From Kitasatospora sp. CB01950 (GTDB lineage: Bacteria > Actinomycetota > Actinomycetes > Streptomycetales > Streptomycetaceae): a stretch of DNA of 64,000 bases. Made by a program: the position numbers and the translations under genes. Shown here piece after piece: positions 53,203-60,978 of this stretch. The DNA is taken from assembly GCF_001905465.1 (NCBI RefSeq), contig NZ_LISX01000001.1:517974-581973 (forward strand). The letters are read 5' to 3'. Each line of letters starts with the position of its first letter. Position 1 is the stretch's first letter. The notes below the pieces were generated by a model. The model had not been told where the DNA came from. It saw nothing but the letters and a program-made list of their open reading frames with translations, and made no database searches.

Positions 53203-53370
53203 TTGACGCCTGCCCTTGACGCCTGCCCTTGACGCCCACCCTCGACGCCCGCCCTTGACGCTCCCGGTTGACGCCGAGCGTTGACCCCGGCTGTTGACCC
53301 CCGCCCTTGACCCCCACCGCTGACGCCCCACCGCTGACGCCCCGCCGTTGACGCCCCGCCGTTGACGCCC
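53203..53370. repeat. minisatellite of TTGACGCC units every 13-14 bases
   Basis: Thirteen units of TTGACGCC or a close variant begin at 53203, 53216, 53229, 53242, 53255, 53268, 53281, 53294, 53307, 53320, 53334, 53348 and 53362. The first ten are spaced by exactly 13, the last three by 14. It fills the divergent gap between the sigma-like gene and radA; TTGAC resembles a -35 box. Confidence 0.9.
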
Positions 53371-53407
53371 GGCCCGCCGCCCGCCGGACCCTGTCGGTGC
53401 GAGGCGC

Positions 53408-53413
53408 TACCGT
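53408..53413 (+). promoter_or_regulatory. -10 box of a leaderless radA promoter
   Basis: TACCGT seven bases before ATG 53421, with no ribosome binding site. Confidence 0.5.
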
Positions 53414-53420
53414 GGCGCGC

Positions 53421-54941
53421 ATGGCTGCCCGTACCAAGACCACCGCCAAGCCGCGCCCGGCGTACCGCTGCACCGAGTGCGGCCACCAGCTGCCCAAGTG
53501 GGTCGGCCGCTGCCCCGAGTGCAACGCCTGGGGGACGGTCGAGGAGTACGGCGCGGTGCCGATCCGCACCACGGCGGCGGGCCCGGTCTCCTCGCCGGCC
53601 AAGCCGATCGCGCAGGTGGACGGCCAGGTGGCCACCGCCCGCTCCACCGGCGTGCCGGAGCTCGACCGGGTGCTCGGCGGCGGCCTGGTGCCGGGCGCGG
53701 TGGTGCTGCTGGCGGGCGAGCCGGGCGTCGGCAAGTCCACCCTGCTGCTGGACGTCGCGGCGAAGGCCGCCTCCGACCGGCACCGCACCCTGTACGTCAC
53801 CGGCGAGGAGTCCGCCGGGCAGGTCCGGCTGCGCGCCGACCGGATCAACGCGCTCTCCGAACACCTCTACCTGGCCGCCGAGCAGGACCTCGGCGCGGTG
53901 CTCGGCCACATCGAGGCGGTCAACCCGAGCCTGCTGATCCTGGACTCGGTGCAGACCATCGCCTCCGCCGAACTCGACGGCGCGCCCGGCGGCCCCGCAC
54001 AGGTCCGGGAGGTCGCGGGCGCCTTGATCCGGGCGTCCAAGGAGCGCGGCATGGCGACGCTGCTGGTCGGCCACGTCACCAAGGACGGCCAGATCGCCGG
54101 CCCCCGCCTGCTGGAGCACCTGGTGGACGTGGTGCTGTCCTTCGAGGGCGACCGGCACGCCCGGCTGCGGCTGATCCGCGGCGTGAAGAACCGCTACGGC
54201 GCGACCGACGAGGTCGGCTGCTTCGAACTGCACGACGAGGGCATCGTCGGCCTCGCCGACCCGTCCGGCCTGTTCCTGACGCGCCGTGACAAGCCGGTGG
54301 CCGGCACCTGCCTGACCGTCACCCTGGAGGGCAAGCGCCCGCTGGTGGCGGAGGTGCAGGCGCTGATGGTCGACTCGCAGATCCCCTCGCCGCGGCGCAC
54401 CACCTCGGGCCTGGAGTCGCCGCGGATCGCGATGATCCTCGCGGTGGTGGAGCGGCACGGCGGAGTGAAGCTCGGCAAGCAGGACATCTACACCGCCACC
54501 GTCGGCGGCGTGAAGCTCACCGAGCCGTCCGCGGACCTGGCGATCGCCCTCGCCGTGGCGTCCTCCTCCACCGACACGCCGCTGCCGAACAACCTGGTGG
54601 CGATCGGCGAGGTCGGCCTGGCCGGCGAGGTGCGCCGGGTGACGGGCGTGCAGCGGCGGCTCGCCGAGGCCCACCGGCTCGGTTTCACGCACGCCCTGGT
54701 GCCGCCGGACCCGGGCAAGGTGCCGCCGGGCATGAAGGTCGTGGAGGTGTCCGACATCGGCGAGGCACTGCGCGCGATCCCCGGCCGCCGCCCCCGTTCG
54801 AAGGCCCGTCAGGATGCCGCGCCGCAGGGCGTTCCGGCCGGCCGGGCCCCTGCCCGGGAGCGCGCCGCCGCCCCGGTCCAGGCGTACCCGGAGGAGCTGA
54901 TGGCGGGCTGGGAGCCGCTCGACTCGGACGAACTGGCCTGA
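53421..54941 (+). CDS. radA: DNA repair protein RadA
   Basis: 506 residues from ATG 53421. An N-terminal zinc finger (YRCTECGHQLPKWVGRCPECNAWG), RecA-type ATPase with Walker A GEPGVGKST near 100 and the RadA-specific KNRYGATDEVG motif near 255, and a C-terminal Lon-like domain with VGGVKLTEPSADLAIALAVASS. RadA processes recombination intermediates and drives branch migration. The 40-residue C-terminal tail is longer than in enteric orthologues. It lies 121 bases before disA, the usual arrangement. Confidence 0.96.
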   Translation: MAARTKTTAKPRPAYRCTECGHQLPKWVGRCPECNAWGTVEEYGAVPIRTTAAGPVSSPAKPIAQVDGQVATARSTGVPELDRVLGGGLVPGAVVLLAGEPGVGKSTLLLDVAAKAASDRHRTLYVTGEESAGQVRLRADRINALSEHLYLAAEQDLGAVLGHIEAVNPSLLILDSVQTIASAELDGAPGGPAQVREVAGALIRASKERGMATLLVGHVTKDGQIAGPRLLEHLVDVVLSFEGDRHARLRLIRGVKNRYGATDEVGCFELHDEGIVGLADPSGLFLTRRDKPVAGTCLTVTLEGKRPLVAEVQALMVDSQIPSPRRTTSGLESPRIAMILAVVERHGGVKLGKQDIYTATVGGVKLTEPSADLAIALAVASSSTDTPLPNNLVAIGEVGLAGEVRRVTGVQRRLAEAHRLGFTHALVPPDPGKVPPGMKVVEVSDIGEALRAIPGRRPRSKARQDAAPQGVPAGRAPARERAAAPVQAYPEELMAGWEPLDSDELA

Positions 54942-55062
54942 CCCACGTCCTGTCGCTGTCATACGCAGTTAGACTGCACCTGCTAATTGCCGTCAAGTGC
55001 AGTAATGACAGACAGACCGTCGGGCGCCGCGCCACACGGTCCGGGTCGGCCCAAGGAGTCAC

Positions 55063-56169
55063 GTGGCAGCCATCGACCGGGCGGACAAGTCCACCCGCGA
55101 GGAGGCCCTGCTGCGGGCCTCCCTCAGTGCGGTCGCGCCGGGCACGGCGCTGCGCGACGGGTTGGAGCGGGTGCTCCGGGCCAACACCGGCGGCCTGATC
55201 GTCCTCGGCTTCGACAAGAGCGTCGACGCGCTCTGCACCGGCGGTTTCGTGCTGGACGTCGAGTTCACCGCCACCCGGCTGCGCGAGCTGTGCAAGCTGG
55301 ACGGCGCGGTCATCCTCGACAAGGACATCAGCAAGATCCTGCGGGCCGGCGTCCACCTGATGCCGGACGCCGACATCCCCACCGACGAGACCGGCACCCG
55401 CCACCGCACCGCCGAGCGGGTCAACCGGCAGACCGGCTTCCCGGTCGTCGCCGTCTCGCACTCGATGCGGCTGATCGCCATGTACGTCAACGGCACCCGC
55501 CGGGTCCTGGAGGACTCCACCACGGTGCTGTCCCGCGCCAACCAGGCGCTGGCCACCCTGGAGCGCTACAAGCTGCGCCTCGACGAGGTGGCCGGCACCC
55601 TGTCCGCGCTGGAGATCGAGGACCTGGTCACCGTCCGGGACGTCTCCGCCGTGGTGCAGCGCCTGGAGATGGTCCGGCTGATCGCCGGCGAGATCGCCGG
55701 CTACGTGCTGGAACTCGGCACCGACGGCCGCCTGCTGTCCCTGCAGCTGGACGAGCTGATCGCCGGCGTCGAGCCGGAGCGCGAACTCGTCGTCCGCGAC
55801 TACTTCCCGGACCGCGCCGCCAAGAAGGGCCGCACCGTCGCCGAGGTGCTGGACGACCTGGAGGCGCTCACCCACGCCGAGCTGCTGGACCTGCAGACGG
55901 TCGCCAAGGCGCTCGGCTACACCGGTGCCCCCGAGTCGCTGGACTCCGCGGTCTCCCCGCGCGGCTACCGGCTGCTCGCCAAGGTGCCGCGGCTGCCGAA
56001 CACCGTCATCGAGCGGCTGGTCGACCACTTCGGCGGCCTGCAGAAGCTGCTGGCCGCGTCCATCGACGACCTGCAGACCGTGGAGGGCGTCGGCGAGACC
56101 CGGGCCCGCTCGGTCCGCGAGGGCCTGTCCCGGCTCGCCGAGTCCTCCATCCTGGAACGCTACGTCTGA
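55063..56169 (+). CDS. disA: DNA integrity scanning protein DisA (diadenylate cyclase)
   Basis: 368 residues from GTG 55063. The DAC domain at the N-terminus has LDGAVILD (DGA motif) near 80 and TRHRTAERV (RHR motif) near 112, the two motifs needed to join two ATP into c-di-AMP. A helical linker is followed by a C-terminal helix-hairpin-helix DNA-binding part (LQTVEGVGETRARSVREGLSRL). It makes c-di-AMP while scanning DNA; radA next door is a known partner in Bacillus. Confidence 0.97.
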   Translation: MAAIDRADKSTREEALLRASLSAVAPGTALRDGLERVLRANTGGLIVLGFDKSVDALCTGGFVLDVEFTATRLRELCKLDGAVILDKDISKILRAGVHLMPDADIPTDETGTRHRTAERVNRQTGFPVVAVSHSMRLIAMYVNGTRRVLEDSTTVLSRANQALATLERYKLRLDEVAGTLSALEIEDLVTVRDVSAVVQRLEMVRLIAGEIAGYVLELGTDGRLLSLQLDELIAGVEPERELVVRDYFPDRAAKKGRTVAEVLDDLEALTHAELLDLQTVAKALGYTGAPESLDSAVSPRGYRLLAKVPRLPNTVIERLVDHFGGLQKLLAASIDDLQTVEGVGETRARSVREGLSRLAESSILERYV

Positions 56170-56176
56170 GCGGCCG

Positions 56177-56800
56177 TCACTCCTCCGGGGCCGGCTGCAC
56201 CGCGTACATCAGCGCGAACAGGGTCACCTCGACGGTGTCCGGCCCGGTGGACTCCGGCTCCGCGAACAGCTCGTCCAGCACCTCGTCCAGTCGGCCGCGC
56301 AGCTTCCGCAGCCGCTCCGGGCTGAGCCGCGTCGTGGTGTGCGCGAACTTGCTCGGCCGCAGGTTGCCCTGCGAGGCCGGGGTCAGGTCGATCCGGCCGG
56401 CCAGGAAGTTGCGCCGGAAGTCCGACCGCACCAGGTCCATCGCCGCCAGCATCGCGCCCAGCGCGGCCGGCGGCTCGTCGCCCTCCGTGTAGACCTGCGG
56501 CGACAGCCGCAGTGAGTGCTGGGCGGAGCGGTACCGGCTCTCCACGATCCCGGACACCAGCCGGGTCTCCGCGACGAACACCAGCCCGGTCTGCTCCAAC
56601 TGCTTGACGTGCCGGTACAGCTTGGTCGGCGCCTCGTCCAGCTCGGCCGCGATCTCCTTCACCGACATCGGCTCCGGATCCCGCTTCATCAGCGCGCCGA
56701 GCACGGCCAGCCGCAGCGGGTCGGCCAGCGCCTTCAGCGTCGCGACGTCCGTGACCTCGCGTTCTTTCCTCTGATCCACCACGTCGCCATTCAGCCACAC
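56177..56800 (-). CDS. ArsR-type winged-helix regulator, divergent from an MFS gene
   Basis: 207 residues from GTG 56800 (a second GTG at 56782 is possible). The N-terminal winged helix reads LADPLRLAVLGALMKRDPEPMSVKEIAAELDEAPTKLYRHVKQLEQTGLV, followed by a C-terminal helical domain of unknown ligand (LSPERLRKLRGRLDEVLDELF). It faces the MFS gene across a 30-bp palindrome, which is probably its operator; the pair looks like a repressor and its efflux pump. Confidence 0.85.
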   Translation of the reverse strand: MWLNGDVVDQRKEREVTDVATLKALADPLRLAVLGALMKRDPEPMSVKEIAAELDEAPTKLYRHVKQLEQTGLVFVAETRLVSGIVESRYRSAQHSLRLSPQVYTEGDEPPAALGAMLAAMDLVRSDFRRNFLAGRIDLTPASQGNLRPSKFAHTTTRLSPERLRKLRGRLDEVLDELFAEPESTGPDTVEVTLFALMYAVQPAPEE

Positions 56801-56832
56801 CGTTCATCCCTTGTGCAATCATTCGCGGCCGT

Positions 56833-56862
56833 GCAACTATTCACGCAAGCGTGAATGGTTGC
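56833..56862. promoter_or_regulatory. operator palindrome between regulator and MFS gene
   Basis: GCAACTATTCACGC (56833-56846), two bases, then GCGTGAATGGTTGC: 13 of 14 positions are symmetric. A further half-site, GCAATCATTCGCG, is at 56815-56827. Its location between divergent genes suits autoregulation by the winged-helix protein. Confidence 0.8.
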
Positions 56863-56885
56863 CAAGGTGTGAACGGGGTGGAGTG

Positions 56886-58142
56886 ATGACGGTGACCGAG
56901 AACCCGACAGCGACGGCGGTGGCGCCCGCGGCGGTACCGCTGCGCCGCAACCGCCGCTTCCAGACGCTGTGGGCCGGATCGGCCGCCGCGATGCTCGGCA
57001 CCTGCGTCGCCGACACCGCGTACCCGCTGCTGCTGCTCGCCATGACCGGCTCGCCCACCCTCGCCGGGGCGTTCGGCGCCGTCCAGTTCGGCGCGTCCGT
57101 GCTGTTCGGCCTGCACGGCGGCGCGGTCGCCGACCGGCACGACCGGCGACGGGTGCTGATCCTCGCCGACACCGTCCGCCTGCTCACCGCGCTCAGCGTC
57201 GCCCTCGCCCTGCTCACCCACCGCCTCACCGTCCCGCACACCCTGCTGGCCGCCGCCGCCATCGGCGCCACCATGGCCTACAGCGGCCCCACCCGGATGC
57301 TCGCGCTGCGCACCGTCGTCCCGCCCGAACAGCTGCGCCAGGCCCTCTCCCAGGACGAACTGCGGGTCAACGGCGCGGCCCTGGCCGGCCCCCCGCTGGC
57401 CGGCTTCCTGCTCGGCCTCGGCCGCGCCGTCCCCTTCCTCGCCACCGTGCTGGCCTCCGCGGCCGCGCTCGGCGCCTCGATCGCCGTCCGCTTCGACACC
57501 GAACCGGCCGGGCCGACGGGGGCAGCCGACGGCAAGGAGAAGGGTGCGGTGTTCGCGGGGCTGCGGCACATCTTCGGCGACCCGACCCTGCGGGCCACCG
57601 TGCTGGTCGCCGTCGCGCTCAACCTGGCGGGCTCCGCGATGCTGCTGACCGTCATGGTCCTGCTGCGCGACCACGGCACCTCCGAGGCCGGCACCGGCCT
57701 CGCCCTCACCGGCGAAGCCGTCGGCGGCCTGCTCGGCGCACCCCTGGTCACCCGCCTGCACCGCGCCCTCGCCCCCGGCGCCCTGCTCCTCGCCGTCGCC
57801 TGGTCCGCCCCGCTGCTGCTCGGCGTCCTGGCCGTCGCCGAAGGCCCGTTCGCGGTCTTCGGCATGCTCCTGGTGATGTCGCTCGGCATCCCGGCGCTGC
57901 GGGTGATGGTCGACGTGCTGGTCTTTCAGCAGGTCCCCGAGGCGATGCGCGGCCGCGCCATGGCCGCCACCATGACCCTCCTGATGGCCGGCCTCCCCGT
58001 CGGCACCATGACGGCGGGCCTCCTCCTCGACCGCCTCCCCGCCACCACCGTCCTCCTCCTGCTGGCCGCCCTCCTCGCGGCCGGCCTGCTCCCGCTCACC
58101 CTCGGCCGCTCGCTGCGCGGCACCGGCTGGCCGACCTCATGA
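56886..58142 (+). CDS. major facilitator superfamily exporter (12 TM)
   Basis: 418 residues from ATG 56886. Twelve hydrophobic helices; the loop between helices 2 and 3 has GGAVADRHDRRRVLI, the MFS motif A; FQQVPEAMRGRAMAATMT follows in the second half. It resembles DHA1-type or EntS-like exporters. Substrate unknown. It diverges from the winged-helix regulator gene. Confidence 0.85.
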   Translation: MTVTENPTATAVAPAAVPLRRNRRFQTLWAGSAAAMLGTCVADTAYPLLLLAMTGSPTLAGAFGAVQFGASVLFGLHGGAVADRHDRRRVLILADTVRLLTALSVALALLTHRLTVPHTLLAAAAIGATMAYSGPTRMLALRTVVPPEQLRQALSQDELRVNGAALAGPPLAGFLLGLGRAVPFLATVLASAAALGASIAVRFDTEPAGPTGAADGKEKGAVFAGLRHIFGDPTLRATVLVAVALNLAGSAMLLTVMVLLRDHGTSEAGTGLALTGEAVGGLLGAPLVTRLHRALAPGALLLAVAWSAPLLLGVLAVAEGPFAVFGMLLVMSLGIPALRVMVDVLVFQQVPEAMRGRAMAATMTLLMAGLPVGTMTAGLLLDRLPATTVLLLLAALLAAGLLPLTLGRSLRGTGWPTS

Positions 58143-58184
58143 GGGGGGACGGGGCACGAGGCCGGGGAACGCACCCCACCGCAA

Positions 58185-58225
58185 GATCGCGACGCAGCAC
58201 AATGACCTGCCCTTGATCGCGACCT
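58185..58225 (+). repeat. 41-bp dispersed repeat, copy 3
   Basis: GATCGCGACGCAG, then CAATGACCTGC, ending TGATCGCGACCT; same length and symmetry as at 7938 and 47485. It lies 42 bases after the MFS stop, between convergent genes. Confidence 0.85.
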
Positions 58226-58245
58226 GGATGGTGTGCGCTTCCTTC

Positions 58246-59076
58246 TCAGCCCTCCAGGCGGATCGAGGTGCGCGCCGACAGCGGGCCGCCGGCCGGGCCG
58301 GTCAGGTCGGCCTGGACCAGGTAGTTGCCCGCCTGGGCCGGCGCCGGGTCGGCGGTGGCGCACTGCGGCTTGGAGCGGCTGCGGTCCCAGCCGAAGGTCT
58401 CGGTGACGCCGCTGTTGCCGGCGATCTGCGCCCAGGCGTCGACCTTCTCCGCGATGCAGTCCGCGGAGGACCAGATCCGCTCGTTGCTGCTGGAGGTGAT
58501 GGTGAGCGCCGAGTTCTCGTGCGAGAGGTTGACCCGGCAGCCCGAGCCCGAGGAGTTGCGGATGGTCAGTGCCAGTCGCGGCTTGTCCTTGGCCGGGTAC
58601 GAGTTCTGCGCCGACGCCAGCTCCAGCGAGAGCTGCGAGGTGGCGCACACCGGCAGGGCCATCACCTCGGGCGTGTTCACGGCCGGCGAAGGCCCGGGCG
58701 AAGCGGACCGCCCGCCACTGCCGCCGGTCGACCCGTTGCCGCCGCCGTTCGAACCGCCGCCCCCCGAACCGCCGCTGCCGCCGCCCGTGACGTTCAGCTC
58801 GCCGGCCGCGCCGCCGCTCGGGGCGGGGCCGCCGGGGCGGGTGGTGATGGCGGAGCCGCTGGGGGAAGCGCCGGGGGTGATGGACTGGGCGGGCGCGGGC
58901 TGCGGCCCGGTGCTCTCGGAAGCGGCCTTCTGCTGCTGCTTGCCGTCCCCGCCGGTGCCGAACGCGAGCCAGCCGATCAGCAGCAGGGCGACGGCGAGGG
59001 CAGCGAGGATCACTGCGCGGCGCCGCCAGTAGATCGAGGCGGGCAGCGGTCCGACGGGCTGGCGCAGAGAGGGCAC
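58246..59076 (-). CDS. membrane-anchored protein with DUF4232-like external domain
   Basis: 276 residues from GTG 59076. One transmembrane helix (AVILAALAVALLLIGWLAF) near 25, a Ser/Gly/Pro-rich linker of about 85 residues (GGGSGGSGGGGSNGGG), then a beta-sandwich-like domain with PVCATSQLSLELASAQNSY, NSSGSGCRVNL and a further Cys pair (SADCIAEK, KPQCATAD). No signal peptidase site is clear, so it should stay anchored. A TAGAGT -10 box six bases upstream suggests a leaderless mRNA. Confidence 0.8.
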   Translation of the reverse strand: MPSLRQPVGPLPASIYWRRRAVILAALAVALLLIGWLAFGTGGDGKQQQKAASESTGPQPAPAQSITPGASPSGSAITTRPGGPAPSGGAAGELNVTGGGSGGSGGGGSNGGGNGSTGGSGGRSASPGPSPAVNTPEVMALPVCATSQLSLELASAQNSYPAKDKPRLALTIRNSSGSGCRVNLSHENSALTITSSSNERIWSSADCIAEKVDAWAQIAGNSGVTETFGWDRSRSKPQCATADPAPAQAGNYLVQADLTGPAGGPLSARTSIRLEG

Positions 59077-59082
59077 GGGCAA

Positions 59083-59088
59083 ACTCTA
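59083..59088 (-). promoter_or_regulatory. -10 box of a leaderless promoter
   Basis: TAGAGT on the minus strand, six bases before GTG 59076. Confidence 0.5.
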
Positions 59089-59196
59089 CGAGACCTTGTG
59101 CATCTGCTGACGCATCAACACCGCAGCAGGGGCACTTCTTTCACATGATCCGCCATTTGCTCCTCCTGGGGGACTCGACACGACGGTGCGCCGCCC

Positions 59197-59202
59197 TATA
59201 GT
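59197..59202 (+). promoter_or_regulatory. -10 box of the rhomboid gene (leaderless)
   Basis: TATAGT seven bases before ATG 59210, no ribosome binding site. Confidence 0.5.
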
Positions 59203-59209
59203 CGCCCTC

Positions 59210-59977
59210 ATGGCCTCCCCGCACGACTCCGCTCCCGGCACCGCGACCCTCGACCCGGCGCAGCTGATCGCCGAGGCGCGCCGGGCGTTCTTCACCATGT
59301 TCGGCTTCCTCTGCCTGATCTGGGCCGTGCAGGTGGCGAACTGGGCGATGGACGGGCAGATAGCCCTCCAGCACGGCATCCTCGCGCGCCGGGCGAGCAG
59401 CCTGCCCGACCTGCTGACCGCGCCGTTCCTGCACCTGAACTGGCAGCACCTGGAAGGCAATTCCGGCCCGCTGTTCGTCTTCGGCTTCCTCGCCGCCTAC
59501 CGCGGCGTGCGCAAGTTCCTCGGCCTGACGGCGCTGCTGGTGGTGACCAGCGGCATGACGGTCTGGCTGTTCGAACGCGGGGACGTGGTGACCGTCGGCG
59601 CCAGCGGCGTGATCTTCGGGTACTTCGGCTACGTGGTGCTGCGCGGCCTGTTCGACCGCAACCTGATCGACTCGCTGATCGGCCTGGTGATGGGCGCGTC
59701 CTTCGCGTACCTGCTGACCACCGCCATCCCGGGCACCCCCGGGGTGTCCTGGCTGGGTCACCTGGGCGGCTTGGTCGGCGGCCTGGTCGGCGCCTGGATC
59801 TTCCGCACCCGCACCTCGGAGCAGGCCGCCGCCACCGTCCCCGCCGCGACCGCGGACCCTGCCCAGGCCATCACCCCGTCCGTGCCCGGCAAGAGCGGCA
59901 GGAGCGGCAAGAGCGGCGGGACGACGGCCGGCTCGCGGGCCGACCTGCTGAAGGAGCTCGACGACCTGGGGCTTTAA
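59210..59977 (+). CDS. rhomboid-family intramembrane serine protease
   Basis: 255 residues from ATG 59210 with six hydrophobic helices. The catalytic Ser is in TVGASGVIFGYFGY near residue 132 and the His in SWLGHLGGLVGGLVGAW near 185; HLNWQHLEGNSGPLFVFG supplies the conserved HxxxN. A basic, Ser/Gly-rich C-terminal tail of about 60 residues is cytoplasmic. It cleaves membrane proteins within the bilayer; its substrates are unknown. Confidence 0.9.
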   Translation: MASPHDSAPGTATLDPAQLIAEARRAFFTMFGFLCLIWAVQVANWAMDGQIALQHGILARRASSLPDLLTAPFLHLNWQHLEGNSGPLFVFGFLAAYRGVRKFLGLTALLVVTSGMTVWLFERGDVVTVGASGVIFGYFGYVVLRGLFDRNLIDSLIGLVMGASFAYLLTTAIPGTPGVSWLGHLGGLVGGLVGAWIFRTRTSEQAAATVPAATADPAQAITPSVPGKSGRSGKSGGTTAGSRADLLKELDDLGL

Positions 59978-60013
59978 GCCCTCGCAGGACCTCGTGGCAG
60001 GATCGGGGGTGCC

Positions 60014-60919
60014 ATGGTTGCCACTGCTTCGACTCCCACCCCCGCCGCCCTCCGGGCGCTGCACACCACCGTCATCGGCTGGTACGAGGGCAACGCCCGC
60101 GACCTGCCGTGGCGGACCCCCGACGCCTCGCCGTGGGCGGTGATGGTCAGCGAGTTCATGCTCCAGCAGACGCCCGTGAAGCGGGTGCTGCCCGCGTACG
60201 CGGCGTGGCTGGAACGCTGGCCCACCCCCGCCGCGCTGGCCGCGGACGCGCCCGGCGAGGCGGTGCGGATGTGGGGCCGGCTCGGCTACCCGCGCCGCGC
60301 GCTGCGGCTGCACGCGGCGGCCACCGCGATCACCGAGCAGCACGACGGCGCCGTCCCGGACGACCACGCGGCGCTGCTGGCGCTGCCCGGCGTCGGCGAG
60401 TACACGGCGGCCGCGGTCGCCTCGTTCGCGTTCCGGCAGCGCCACGCGGTGCTGGACACCAACGTGCGCCGGGTGTTCGCCCGCGCCGTCACCGGCGTCG
60501 AGTACCCGGCGAACGCCACCAACGCCGCCGAGCGCCGTACCGCGCACGAGCTGCTGCCCGCCACCGACGAGCGGGCCGCGACCTGGGCCGTCGCCGTGAT
60601 GGAGCTGGGCGCCCTGGTGTGCACCGCGCGCGGCCCCGAGTGCGGCGCCTGCCCGCTGTTCGCCGAGTGCGCCTGGCAGCGGGCCGGCTGCCCGCCGTAC
60701 CAGGGCCCGGCCCGGCGCGGCCAGACCTACGAGGGCACCGACCGGCAGGTCCGCGGCAAGCTGCTGGCGGTACTGCGGGACGCCCACGGCCTGGTCGAGC
60801 AGGGCCGGCTGGACGTGGTCTGGCCGGACGCGATCCAGCGCGCCAGGGCCCTGGACGGGCTGGTCGCCGACGGCCTGGTGGAGCCGGTCGGGCCGGGCAC
60901 CTACCGGCTGCCGCAGTAG
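60014..60919 (+). CDS. mutY: A/G-specific adenine DNA glycosylase
   Basis: 301 residues. The catalytic Glu is in SEFMLQQTP near 47, the helix-hairpin-helix LPGVGEYTAAAVASFAF near 125 and the catalytic Asp in LDTNVRRVFAR near 145; a [4Fe-4S] site follows as CTARGPECGACPLFAEC near 205. It removes adenine mispaired with 8-oxoguanine. The C-terminal domain is short, without the full NUDIX-like 8-oxoG recognition module of enterobacterial MutY, as in other actinobacteria. A terminator follows. Confidence 0.94.
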   Translation: MVATASTPTPAALRALHTTVIGWYEGNARDLPWRTPDASPWAVMVSEFMLQQTPVKRVLPAYAAWLERWPTPAALAADAPGEAVRMWGRLGYPRRALRLHAAATAITEQHDGAVPDDHAALLALPGVGEYTAAAVASFAFRQRHAVLDTNVRRVFARAVTGVEYPANATNAAERRTAHELLPATDERAATWAVAVMELGALVCTARGPECGACPLFAECAWQRAGCPPYQGPARRGQTYEGTDRQVRGKLLAVLRDAHGLVEQGRLDVVWPDAIQRARALDGLVADGLVEPVGPGTYRLPQ

Positions 60920-60929
60920 CGGACGGAAA

Positions 60930-60959
60930 ACGGCCCGGGACCAGTCGGTCCCGGGCCGT
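60930..60959. terminator. terminator between mutY and the DHA2 transporter
   Basis: Perfect 13-bp inverted repeat ACGGCCCGGGACC/GGTCCCGGGCCGT (60930-60942, 60947-60959), four-base loop, preceded by AAAA on the minus side. Confidence 0.8.
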
Positions 60960-60978
60960 CGTCATGCCTGGACAGGCG

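Noticed and set aside
53203..53370. CRISPR array
   Set aside because: Units are 8 bases with 5-6-base spacers; there are no 25-40-base repeats and spacers and no cas genes.
53109..54962. N-terminal extension of the sigma-like protein through the minisatellite
   Set aside because: The frame is open only because the repeat and the antisense of radA lack stops; the translation is a repetitive Gly/Arg/Gln sequence and the GTG at 53108 begins the recognisable domain.
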